Source of the DNA: Botryllus schlosseri
Taxonomy: Eukaryota; Chordata; Ascidiacea; Stolidobranchia; Styelidae
Reading direction: 5' to 3'
Length of the DNA stretch: 23,021 nucleotides
NCBI GenBank assembly: GCA_000444245.1
Contig: KE604942.1
Span: forward strand, 6,977-29,997
Below, piece after piece: positions 1-8,856 of the stretch (position 1 is the stretch's first letter; every line of letters starts with the position of its first letter). A program made the position numbers and the translations under genes. The notes beneath the pieces are model-generated. The model saw only the letters and a program-made list of their open reading frames with translations. It was not told where the DNA came from and ran no database searches.

Positions 1-300
1 AAAAGAGGACGATTTTTCAAAATTTTCTGATTTACAATACTGGAGTGAAAACCTGAAAAAATGGTAAATTTTATCCGGCTTTGAGGTCGGTTGACTAAAA
101 AAAGGTCATTTTTTCTGGCTCAAGTCCCGAAGAACCCGTCGTTCCATTACTTGGCCGCTGAATTCCTGTATCTCGCTCCAAATTCCATGTACATTTACCC
201 AAAATTCTCAAAAAAGAGGACATTTAGACGTCCTCCGATGACACTTTCAAAAAAGTCAAAACAAGAGGAAAAATCCTCTTAAAAGTGGACGTATGGTAAC
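1..300. mobile_element. End fragment of a hAT-like non-autonomous DNA transposon
   Basis: The stretch holds repeated AAAAGAGGAC / AAGAGGA motifs (near 1, 214 and 265) and closes with GTGGACGTATGGTAACC. Read on the other strand this gives GGTTACCATACGTCC followed by subterminal TCCTCTT runs, the look of a hAT-type terminus. The opposite end lies before the window, so no target duplication can be tested. The 63-aa ORF across it has no recognisable domain and is probably non-coding. Family assignment is from memory of similar termini. Confidence 0.4.
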
Positions 301-302
301 CA

Positions 303-480
303 TCACATAACAGTGTTCAGAATCTTTAATATATCGATGCTCCATCATTTTCTCATTCTCTTCCTCTCTTTGCGCCCGTCTGCGGGTCTTCTTCTGGGCT
401 TTTTGTAAAGGAATCAAATCACCAGTGACCATGATCATTTGAACCGCCGACACCAGCAAACGCGGCGTCTGAACTGAAAC
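303..480 (-). other. Weak minus-strand open segment, possible exon fragment
   Basis: The minus strand is open from a TAG near 490 down into the transposon end at about 300. The frame has no ATG at its upstream limit. It contains a hydrophobic start and a charged stretch rich in K, R and E (KKTRRRAQREEENEK). The reading frame continues into the hAT-like terminus, so any gene here would be interrupted or chance. I recognise no family. The balanced composition and charged run are the only reasons to list it. Confidence 0.13.
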
Positions 481-617
481 CAACTGTCCCTATACTCGCC
501 CCGCGAAGCCCACAATTATATCGTTACTCGTGCCTCGTAGGCTCCACCACTAGACCTTTTTTGACAAATGGCAGCTCTATTTCGTGATATCTCCCTACTA
601 GCTTTATTACATTACAG

Positions 618-873
618 GAGAAGACGGCGGCGGAGGACGGAAATTCGAGAATACCGTTTCGCGGCTAGGCGTGTCAGTGACGTCACAGACATGTCGACAA
701 CCGGACAATCACACGAATGCGACGACTACAGCAAAATCCGGCATCGCAGTCACAGTGATGCCACACCGAATTTTCCTCTTGAGACTAAGTCGTATTCGAA
801 CGTGTCTACCATTAAAACGGAATTCGCATCGCAGGCTCAGGAGCTACAGCCCGCCGTCGTTGTTGGAATATGA
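618..873 (+). CDS. Candidate terminal exon of a second FoxI-like gene (partial)
   Basis: A good 3' splice site (TTTATTACATTACAG) ends at 617. If the incoming intron is phase 2, the split codon AG|G starts a run of seven arginines followed by TEIREYRF. The secure FoxI exon 2 in this window starts the same way: phase 2, AG|G, then RRRRKRR. From there the frame is open for 85 codons to TGA at 871-873. The peptide is rich in S, T, D and H but lacks the FSVNNLI-type C-terminus. An overlapping frame, open to 946, ends in a plausible tail (LEYDFDVHDS), so the true frame, or a frameshift near 850, is unresolved. The forkhead exon would lie before position 1. The arginines come from a CGG-rich tract, so coincidence is possible. 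An unrelated gene or a pseudogene would be the alternatives. Confidence 0.3.
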
Positions 874-1801
874 TTTTGACGTGCATGATTCGGCGTCTAC
901 GTTTGGTTCGAGGACGTGCAATTATTTACCCGATCATAGTGTCTGATCTAACTAAATGCTGACGTAAATTATCAAGTGCAAAGCTGCTCTCGAAGTATTT
1001 ATTCTATAGTTCTGCGAAGCTATAGCGAATTATCGGGCCATATACTACTCGATGTTTCAACAGTTAACTGCAGTTAACTCAGTGTTTCAACGCGTATTAT
1101 GTGGAAAAATACTGTACGCGTGTAACTATAGTTTCACTGCCTTTTACGCTTTCCTTTGTCTGTTTTGAAGACTACCTATACAGGCTACTATACAAAGCAT
1201 GCATTATACATCATGCTGTCTTAAAATTTGTTGGTGCGTCAGTTGCAATTTCGTGTATATCCTTTATTTTTCGGCGATTAGTTATACATACATACATACT
1301 AGTTTCAGAGCAAACTCTGCATAGCCTATATCTCTGAACAAGTAACACCAATTAGAACCTAGTGTTACAACTCCCGCGAAATCCAGTAATAACGACACAT
1401 TCCAATTTCAGTGTTAGATACACATCAAACAGTGAAATCGCAGCGATTACGATCCCGCGACCTATTTCAGCTCACCCTCTTTTCACGGGTGGGATTTTAC
1501 CTGGAATGTATGCAAAAATGTTATATCTTATCATTACACGTCATTTAAATTCTGCTGCGTTTAATTCAGTGTTATATGACCCGCAGTTTTGGCTGATATT
1601 AGCTTTGACCTATTCAGACTATTATACGTCTTTTTCAGTACATATGTGCTCGTTTCCGGTTTGAATCAAATAGTAAAATTTTGTTCAGAGATTATTATGT
1701 TTCTTAAAGTTTCGGTAGGTAGGCCTACTGCAGAAACGAACCGCTAGAAGCATTACGATCAACTCACAGAGAAATTACGTGACACGTCTGTCTGCTAGTA
1801 T
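874..1801. other. No confident gene; contains an 18-bp palindrome
   Basis: ORFs of 78 and 100 codons (1101-1337, 1362-1664) have no recognisable motif and non-coding-like composition. No clear AATAAA follows the candidate exon upstream. A palindrome sits at 1062-1079 (listed separately). Confidence 0.5.
1053..1092. repeat. Perfect 18-bp palindrome flanked by direct repeats
   Basis: AGTTAACTGCAGTTAACT at 1062-1079 is its own reverse complement and consists of two AGTTAACT units around GC. It is bracketed by direct repeats of TGTTTCAAC (about 1053-1061 and 1083-1091). It could be a paired transcription-factor site; TAACTG fits the Myb core, which is inference. Confidence 0.6.
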
Positions 1802-2774
1802 TAGGGGTGGTGTGAACGTGAGGATTCACGTTCGCGTTCTGTGTGTGAACCTCGGAAATTTAGAGGTTCACGTTTGCAAACGAACCTTGGTAGGTTCTGC
1901 CCTGTGAACCTTTTTCATATATTACAATTTTCACGTGATTATAACACCTTAGGTTGAAATTTATCGCATTTCAACTGTGGGCCATACTATGTTTGGCGCT
2001 GACAGCAGAAAAATTCAACACTAAATGAGCATGCACCTTGACAATCTCAAAAAATTTTACTTGCATTGTTACAAAAGTTCTTCTCGAAATATCAAGCTTT
2101 CTGTTTGTGAATATTTAGTGACTATTTGCTGTGAGCTTGATCCACAATCACACGACATCAAAAGCGAAATACGCTACATGTAGATAGTCAGCGAATGATG
2201 CTTATTCAACCAATTAATGAAATTGATATCGTTGTCTGATGTAAAAAATACAGCAAGCGTGCGGAATTCATCTCGATTTCATTCATGTTTATTATTTCAT
2301 AAAAACCAAATCCGTGTGATTGGGGTGTTGGCTACTGCTGCATAACTTGATGATGGGGTAAAAACCATTTTACACTCTGCTCAATATCAATGTAGCGACA
2401 CTCCAGACGCCGAATACATTACCCGGTCCGGCCTAGACAGTTAAGGCGTAAGCTTATATTCCATTGCAAATTTTCGTCGAAATTGTTGGCAAAGCGACGA
2501 AAGATATTAAATTTGATTGCTCCAGTTCATACATTTGGCGACATTTAAAAATACAGCATTACTTCACCATTGTGGCATCATGTGGCCCGAGTCGTCGGTA
2601 GGCATCGCGTACTAACGTACAATGTACATGTACATTAATTTAGGCTATCACTTCACTGAAATGTAGGGTTGGAATTAGCATTATGACGTCATCAGGTTCG
2701 CGTTTACACAAAACCTTTCAAAAAGGTTCGCGTTCATACGAACCTGAACCTTTCAGAGGTTCACACCATCCCTA
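1802..2774 (+). mobile_element. Family A hAT-like MITE, copy 1 (about full length)
   Basis: The element begins TAGGGGTGGTGTGAAC and ends in the inverse, GGTTCACACCATCCCTA. Inside both ends are clustered GGTTCACG / CGTTCGCG subterminal repeats, including a hairpin AGGTTCG...CGAACCT near 2723-2744. The interior is closely related to 5104-6060 (inverted) and 21176-22260 (same orientation). No transposase ORF is present. The TAGGG-type end with subterminal repeats suggests hAT. The flanks CTGCTAGTAT and CTGTCTACTAT look alike, but there is no clean 8-bp duplication. A TGACGTCA site lies at 2684-2691. Confidence 0.7.
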
Positions 2775-3098
2775 CTGTCTACTATTTGTGTATTTGTTAC
2801 ACGATTGCTAAGAATGCACTGTAGTGCACGATTGATTATGTTATTACAGTGTTTTTCGGTCGAGGCTCCGCTCTCTGAACAAACGTGGGCGTGGAAGATT
2901 CGTCCATGTAAGGTGATACCGTGTGAAGTAGTCTATATTCAGGGAGGATGAATACAATTTATGGATCCATACACAAAAGGCAAAACTATAAACTAATACA
3001 TGAGTTCCAATAAAAAAGGACCGTAATCCACCACGAAAGCGATAAAATCCATATGCCGCGAAGTTGCGTGAATCTTAAATTTTAATAAATATGAAGTG
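2775..3098. other. Unassigned intergenic DNA
   Basis: About 320 bp between family A copy 1 and the SINE duplication. A short inverted repeat TGCACT-GT-AGTGCA occurs near 2816-2829. Nothing coding is seen. Confidence 0.4.
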
Positions 3099-3110
3099 AT
3101 TCTAGGACAG

Positions 3111-3393
3111 TTTGTTTGCTTTTGTTGTATTCATGGTGTTTGTCGACTGCAATGGTCATTTACACCGGGCCGATAGTCTTCATTTTTATTATTCCGTAAC
3201 TGCCGACTTATAGCACGGCCCAGTCTAGACTTTTTGGAAGACACCGCTCACGGAGATGAGGTGGCGAGGAGGAGCAAAGATAAATCTCCAACACTTAGGT
3301 ATAGGAACTCTGAAATCGACCTCGGTCGGACTCGAACCCACAATCCATTGGTTTTGCAGCCGCGGATTATACCACTGCGGTATCTCGCCACAC
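3111..3393 (-). mobile_element. tRNA-derived SINE (SINE-1), full-length copy
   Basis: Read on the minus strand: a tRNA-like head starts GTGGCGAGATA, with an A-box-like stretch and a perfect B box GGTTCGAGTCC. A body follows (CCTAAGTGTTGGAG, then CCTCCTCGCCACCTCATC, then GGCCGTGCTATAAGTCGGCAG), then a CATGAATAC segment and a short CAAA-type tail. It is flanked by an imperfect 12-bp target duplication, ATTCTAGGACAG (3099-3110) and ATTCTGGGACGG (3394-3405). Other copies are at 6051-6160, 7325, 10599, 17603 and 19657. As a SINE it encodes nothing and would use Pol III and a LINE's enzymes. Confidence 0.88.
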
Positions 3394-3407
3394 ATTCTGG
3401 GACGGTC

Positions 3408-3782
3408 CATTGCATTGCAACCATTTTTGGGTCATCGCCCCCTTATCACACTCGACACAAATTTTCGCCCCCCCCCACCCATATATTTACGGATTCGGAA
3501 AAGAGTATATATAAACGGGATATTCATTCACTAAATTCTTATCTCTGGTGAATTGATTGAAAAATGGTCATTTTCCGAGCAGTTTCCGCTGAGTTGACCC
3601 TTATTTTAGTCAATTTTCTCTTCATATGCATCTTTGGCCAATGGCCATGTTAAATATATCTCACTGGACGTTCTAATATGTTCGCCCCCAGTCGTCCCTT
3701 TCGGTATTTTTTACCCCTTGTTTCTCAAAATCACCCACTAATGGGGGGTGGTATCGCCCACGTTGGAATTTGAGAACCACTG
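3408..3782. mobile_element. CAGTGGTT-type hAT relic
   Basis: The right end, AATTTGAGAACCACTG, is the inverse of CAGTGGTTCTCAAATT, a classic hAT (Charlie-like) terminus. The left end, CATTGCATTGCAACC followed by ATTTTTGGGTCATCGCCCCC, is a decayed version of the matching terminus. TCGCCC motifs occur near both ends. No transposase is present. No 8-bp duplication is visible, and the left boundary, next to the SINE duplication, is approximate. Confidence 0.5.
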
Positions 3783-4299
3783 GTCGAGTGAGTTGTCCCA
3801 TCAAGTAACCGTATGTTCGTATCGTCACTGAGGCAGGACACTCATTCCACGAGAATGCGCAAAAAGTGATTCACGCATGGAGAAACCACTTTATCCTTGA
3901 GATATGTCTCCATATGAAATAGTGCATTTGGCTCATTCACACCAACTGGAGAATGCAGGCTAGCGTATGATATCTCCCATCGGAAAAGGTTTCGTATTTG
4001 AGTGTGTATAATGCGCATCAAGGTGTATTTTTAATTTACTTACATGCACAATATGGTGTAGCTACAGAGTAACTTAAATATGGCTTCTTATAATCAAGGG
4101 ACGAACAGGTTATAGCTGTCCAGACTTTGAAACTGAACGATCACGGTATCTGTGCAATTGAGAATAATATACGCGCCCACATCGTTAAGATTCTTCGGTA
4201 TTAATAACTAGATTTTTTTGTTTATTCATCCTTCTTTGCTGCACGCCTAAAAACATTAAAATCAGTACGGGAAGTAAGAGTTGCATATACACATTAGGG
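3783..4299. other. Unassigned intergenic DNA
   Basis: About 520 bp between two hAT relics. Nothing coding, structured or repeated was recognised. Confidence 0.4.
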
Positions 4300-4697
4300 G
4301 AGTGGTTCCCAACCGGGGTGCCGATGGACTGATCAAGTTTGTTGCGAATTAATGAGGTAATGAGAGTTACCGCCTGCATATAATAATAATTAAGGGATTC
4401 CAAATTCCGAGTGGCAGTTGGAAAGCTAATGACATAAAAAGGTCATCAATAAAAACGCTCTCGCGGAAATGAGGCCGTGATTAAGGCTGGACCGAAAGTC
4501 GCAATCATTTTGTTCTCGCCAGCATCAGCATTTGGGGCCGAACAGTGATATGACCTTTAATCATCTTGTTCCGGGTTGGTGACATTTTTTAGTCATCAGT
4601 TTCACAAATCTCCCGCTCAGAGTGCTCAAAGTGCTCTGCCGCAAATTATATTTATCCCTTTCGGAGAGTGAAGGTCACAAAAGCTTGAGAACCACTG
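4300..4697. mobile_element. CAGTGGTT-type hAT MITE, about 400 bp
   Basis: The left end reads (g)AGTGGTTCCCAACCGGGGTGCC and the right end CTTGAGAACCACTG, giving inverted repeats of the Charlie-like kind. The flanking octamers CATTAGGG (4292-4299) and CATCAGAA (4698-4705) differ only by three transitions, which fits a decayed 8-bp target duplication. There is no coding capacity: a 72-codon minus ORF crossing the left end has no domain. It is probably an old insertion. Confidence 0.6.
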
Positions 4698-5103
4698 CAT
4701 CAGAATACAGTGTAATGTCTCCACTGGTGTCCACCATAAAATATGCGATGTCCTCATACCTGAAGTAGAAACTTATTACTACAATACCTTTTACCTGTGG
4801 TATTACGGTAGAAACACGTGTTACGGGGTCCTCCCCGGTCACCAATCAGCCCTGTGTTAGCTAAATGCACTGTCAAAGTACAGCTTTAAATTTAGTCATC
4901 GCCAATTTACACACATTACAGAAAGTAACGCATCTGCTATATTCTGATTCGTAAACTTTGTTTTATACTCAAACTTAACTCAAACCTGCTCAGACGTAAC
5001 TTAACTGCATCATTCAGCATGAATCTAACAAAGAGGAAAGCCATACGTTAGGCCTCGGCCTACTACAACTTTATGTTGAATTCATTCTCGGTAACGGTGT
5101 AAC
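4698..5103. other. Unassigned intergenic DNA
   Basis: About 400 bp between a hAT MITE and family A copy 2. No ORF, repeat or motif is supported. Confidence 0.4.
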
Positions 5104-6060
5104 TAGGAATGGTGTGAACATCTGAAAGGTTCAGGTTCGTGTGAACGCGAACCTTTTTGAAAGGTTCCGTGTGAACGCGAACGTGAACCTCATGACGTCA
5201 CGTGACGTCATATTGCTAATTCCAACCCTATCTTTCAATGAAGTGATAGCCTATATTAATGTACACGATACCTAGCGACGATTCGGGCCACATAATGCCA
5301 CAATGCTGAAGTACATATTGGCGTTTTAAACGTCGCAGAATGTATCAACCGCGGTAATTAAGGAATAAAGGATTTAACAATCCCATAAAATCAATACATT
5401 CCGTCGCTTAGCCAACAATTTCGACGAGGACTTACCAAGGAATATAAGCTTACGCCTTAACGGTCTTGGCCAGACCGGACAATGTATTCGGAGTCTGAGT
5501 ATTACTACATTGATATTGAGCAGAGTGAAAAACGGGTTTCTATACTGCCTACCGATACCACAAACAGCAACATGTTATACAGCGGTTGCCAACACCTTAA
5601 TCGCACGGATTTGGTTTTAATGATACAGTAAAGATATGAAGTCAAGAGTGACACCGTACGCCTGCTAGATTTTTTACATCAGAAAACGATAACAATGTCA
5701 TTGATTGGTTGAATAAATGAATAAGCATCATTCGCTGATTACGTATTTTGTTCGTGATGTTGTGTGATTGCGGGTTAAGCTCACAGCTGATAGTCACTAA
5801 ATATTCACAAACGGAAAGCTGGGTATTTCGAGAAAATTTTTGTAACAAAGCAAGTAAAACTTTTAAAATTGTCAAGGTGCCTGCTCGTTTAGTGTTGATT
5901 TTTTATGCTGCCAGCGTAATGCATAGAGTGGCTCGCAGTTGAAATGCAATAAATTTGAACCAAAGATCTTATAATGAAACGACAATGGCAATTTACCAAA
6001 AAGGTTCACGGTGCAGAACCTACCAAGGTTCTGTTGTGAACGAGAACCTCTAAATTTCCG
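5104..6060 (-). mobile_element. Family A hAT-like MITE, copy 2 (inverted)
   Basis: It starts TAGGAATGGTGTGAAC, the inverse of the right end of copy 1, and runs through the same interior in reverse to CTAAATTTCCG at 6060. There it loses its last ~53 bp, being fused to a SINE head. Near the intact end it carries a perfect 20-bp palindrome, ATGACGTCACGTGACGTCAT (5192-5211): two CRE octamers around an E-box. ORFs of 64-77 codons inside it show no transposase motif. Confidence 0.7.
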
Positions 6061-6160
6061 ACACTTAGGTGTCGGGATTCAGAAGTCGACCTCGGTCGGA
6101 CTCGGACCCGCACCCATTGGAGTTGCAGCCGCGGATTATACCACTGCGCTATCTCGCCAC
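6051..6160 (-). mobile_element. SINE-1 tRNA-like head fused to family A copy 2
   Basis: On the minus strand GTGGCGAGATAGCGCAGTGG opens the SINE head, which continues through the B-box region (GGTCCGAGTCC, one base off consensus) to CCTAAGTGT. It then passes directly into family A sequence (CGGAAATTTAGAGG). Full SINE copies here read TGGAAGTTTACC, so the join falls in a shared t(c/t)ggaa(a/g)ttta stretch. The SINE body and tail are absent. Confidence 0.75.
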
Positions 6161-7063
6161 TTGGTGTGTACGGGTAAACGAAATTACTATTATTACCGGC
6201 TGTTTACGCTCACTAGCGCAGTCGGGGTCGTATCCAGAATGACAATTAAGCGGGACAGCGGAAAATATTTCCTGGTGAATTGCTGGCACAGACTCACGGC
6301 CAATTCTCATTAGTCTTCAAAATACAAAATGTCGACGTAAGACCACTTTTGCCTCTCTGACTGGCCAATGCCACAATCAATCGAAAATATAACTGACAGA
6401 AGACCTCATTGACACAGACAATTGTAAATACATATTTCTGAATATGGCTGTATGATGCTCGGTGCTATTCAGTTACCACTCGGGTCCATTTTGAAGAAGA
6501 AATTACAGCCTATAACAGAACAGGTGTTTTAGTAATGGAATTGTCACATTGTGCTTCGACTTATACGGTATGGATAACATTCTAAAGTCTGAATTATGCA
6601 TTGGAAATGATTCAGGAATTTGGTAGAAAAATCCGTTTTGATGTCGGCCGCTTACAAGCGATTTTCCGTAATTGATTCATTACTTCGGCGCCTTCAAACA
6701 TGGGCCGCACAATAACGATCAAAAGAAACGTGTAAATGGAAAAAATCTGACACTAACACCGTCACTGTATCAACCTGAGTTAGTTGTATCAACCGATAAA
6801 TCACCGCTCACTATACCAGCGAAGAAGGCCCGCCCACATACTTTTGTTGCTTTGTAACTTAATCGGTCTAGTTTCAAGGTGTGCGTGGCAATATTTCTCT
6901 GATCTGAACGCGGTCAATGTACGGGATATACTAAATGAGCTGCGTTTTGTCTACATATAATACGTCCCGTGACGTATACGGCTGATGTCAATTTTGCTCG
7001 AATAAATTTTCTATGATATTCGAGGTACTATCAGGAAGCAGAGTATACAAGACTATTAACGAG
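6161..7063. other. No confident gene
   Basis: About 900 bp. A 61-codon open frame (6672-6857) ending KKARPHTFVAL has a coding-like composition but no ATG at its upstream limit, no clear splice site and no known motif. It is not called as a gene. Confidence 0.4.
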
Positions 7064-7324
7064 CAGTGTTGGGATCAAGTCACTACCTTCGAGTCACATG
7101 TCCTCTCGAGTCATTGCAAATTCTGACTCGTGTCAAGGCAAGTCAGTCGATTTTTGACGGTGACTCGAGTCAATTCAAGTCACTCAACTTTTGGAGGTGA
7201 ATCGAGTCAATTGAAGTCCAAGTCAAGTCGAGTCACGAGTCAAGTCGCAATTCAAGTCAAGGTGTCTCTTCGAAGTACGAGGTATAAGTCATTGCATTCG
7301 CCCTTTATTTTAATTCGAGGTCTG
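7064..7324 (+). mobile_element. GAGTC-rich hAT-like terminus (fragment)
   Basis: Begins CAGTGTTGGGATCAAGTCAC, a hAT-like end, followed by about fifteen AGTC tetranucleotides (AAGTC/GAGTC) in roughly 200 bp. The same subterminal motif type marks the MITE at 17385-17968. No matching opposite end was found; a SINE follows directly. The 68-codon ORF across it is a product of the short repeats. Confidence 0.5.
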
Positions 7325-7603
7325 GTGGCGAGATAGCGCAGTGGTATAATCCGCGGCTGCAACACCAATGGGTGCTAGTTCGAGTCCGACCGAGGTCGAC
7401 TTCAGAATTCCGATACCTAAGTGTTGGAAGTTTACCTAGGCTCCTCCTCGCCACCTCATCCGCGTCAGCGGAGTCTTACAAAAAGCCTAGAGGTAGGCCG
7501 TGCTATAAGTCGGCAGTTACGGAAAATAAGAAGAATATCGGCCTGGTGTAAATGACCATAGTAGTCGACAAACACCATGAATACCCAAAACAAACAAACA
7601 AAC
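7325..7603 (+). mobile_element. tRNA-derived SINE-1, full-length copy
   Basis: The head GTGGCGAGATAGCGCAGTGG holds an A box at 7334-7344 (TAGCGCAGTGG) and a B box at 7377-7387 (AGTTCGAGTCC, one base off consensus). Body blocks CCTAAGTGTTGGAAG, CCTCCTCGCCACCTCATCC and GGCCGTGCTATAAGTCGGCAG follow, then GGTGTAAATGACCATAGTAG, CACCATGAATACC and a (CAAA)n tail. The best preserved copy in the window. No target duplication is evident. It lies about 555 bp upstream of the FoxI start codon, same strand. Confidence 0.88.
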
Positions 7604-8158
7604 CCGTACACACCCATAGTATAATCGTTAGATGGGGCACGCGAGCAATGGCACCACGCGCCGTTGTAATAAATCTGAAACAGCGAAAAAAAACTCACAA
7701 ATCTCATTCCGAGAAATATTTTGCTCCGTGATATCTCACGGGAGAGAAGTGCTATGGGTGAGAGACTGACTTGGGTCATTCTGGAAAGGGGTTAGGAAGC
7801 TACGGTTGCTTCTTTTAGAGATTAGGAAGCAGTGGATAGATTCGTATAAACCATGTAAATCATGTAATCACGTAATTAGTATGATGCTTGACGTTGCAAC
7901 AGGGATAATTAAATATGAGGAAAGGGACAAAAAACTTCCTGCTTTTGCAGAGCATGTATTGACATTTCAAAACTGCTCTTATTGAAATTAGGTTGTTGCT
8001 TAATGGTACGTAGTTCGAATTAGTAAATCAGACAGTATCAAAAAAGCGCAAACATCGCCGATCCCTATAACCAACATTTATCGATGTATGTTTCAGGCAC
8101 TACGACGTATCCGATATTCGTAAGCGGGCTAGAAAGTTGAATTGTCGCTATTGAAGAC
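7604..8158 (+). promoter_or_regulatory. FoxI upstream region / likely 5' UTR and proximal promoter
   Basis: Unique DNA between the SINE and the FoxI ATG. A TATAAA lies at 7845-7850, directly before three near-tandem units CATGTAAAT, CATGTAAT, CACGTAATT (7852-7877). TTAGGAAGC is repeated near 7793 and 7821. An in-frame TGA at 8138-8140 blocks upstream extension of the coding frame. The transcription start cannot be fixed from sequence; the promoter role is inferred from position. Confidence 0.3.
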
Positions 8159-8856
8159 ATGGTGCTTGGCGACCAGCAAAGTCCAGTCACGGCCGCGATG
8201 AGTTCGTCAATCCCACCCCCGCCGCACGCGCCGACAGTGCAAGACATAATGGACGTCCCGTCCATGTACGACAACATATACCAGGCCGGGAATATGCACA
8301 TGCCGGGGGCGCGCGCAGCCCACCACGGTCATTACTCGCTAGATTACCCGGGCGCGGCAGCGACCACAAACCCTTACTTATGGGCTGGAATTGGAGCCGC
8401 TAACCCGTACAACACACCATCCGCGTACCTGCAGTACAACCATCACCCGCATCATCCGGCGGTTGCGAATCAAAGGTCCCTGTTCGGGGCGCATCATCAC
8501 CCACACGCCACAGCCGCAGGTGGCTTCGGGACTGACTTTCCGTGGCTGTCCCTGTCCACGCAGACGGAACTTTTCAAAATGGTCCGCCCGCCATATTCGT
8601 ATTCGGCGCTGATCGCGATGGCGATTCAGAATTCGAAGGAGAAGAAACTGACTCTGGCGCACATTTACCAGTACGTCGCCGACAACTTTCCGTTCTACAA
8701 GCGTAGCAGGGCGGGCTGGCAGAACTCTATCCGACACAACCTGTCGCTAAACGACTGCTTTAAAAAGCTGCCGCGAGACGAAGACGACCCGGGCAAGGGA
8801 AATTACTGGACGCTGGACCCGAACTGTGAGAAAATGTTCGACAACGGAAATTTCAG
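8159..8856 (+). CDS. FoxI: FoxI-class forkhead transcription factor, exon 1
   Basis: Encodes residues 1-232 plus two bases of codon 233. The start is supported by an in-frame TGA 21 bp upstream and a fair context (GACATGG). The N-terminus has a FoxI-type NPYLW motif at 71-75, a His-rich stretch around 94-117 and a [10 protein letters not shown] segment just before the forkhead, matching the WLPIPSQEEL region I recall from vertebrate FOXI1. The forkhead domain starts at 142 ([15 protein letters not shown]), carries the recognition helix [15 protein letters not shown] at 187-201 and wing residues [15 protein letters not shown] at 207-221, and ends FDNGNFR. It would act in the nucleus, binding TAAACA-like DNA. 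The donor TTTCAG|GTAAAT closes the exon in phase 2. NSKEKK at 158-163 differs from the vertebrate GAPDKR, suggesting a diverged lineage. FoxI is the confident class; which paralog is unknown. Confidence 0.95.

Noticed and set aside
1794-2785. 8-bp target duplication around family A copy 1
   Set aside because: The flanks are similar (CTGCTAGTAT / CTGTCTACTAT) but cannot be aligned as an exact octamer without a gap.
5642-5942. ORFs of 64-77 codons inside family A as transposase remnants
   Set aside because: No hAT transposase motif, and no long frame shared by the three copies.
7325-7400. tRNA gene on the + strand
   Set aside because: A and B boxes are present, but the same sequence recurs at several sites with an attached body and CAAA tail, so it is a SINE head.
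8378-8737. 119-codon minus-strand ORF opposite FoxI exon 1
   Set aside because: Mirror of the conserved forkhead coding strand.
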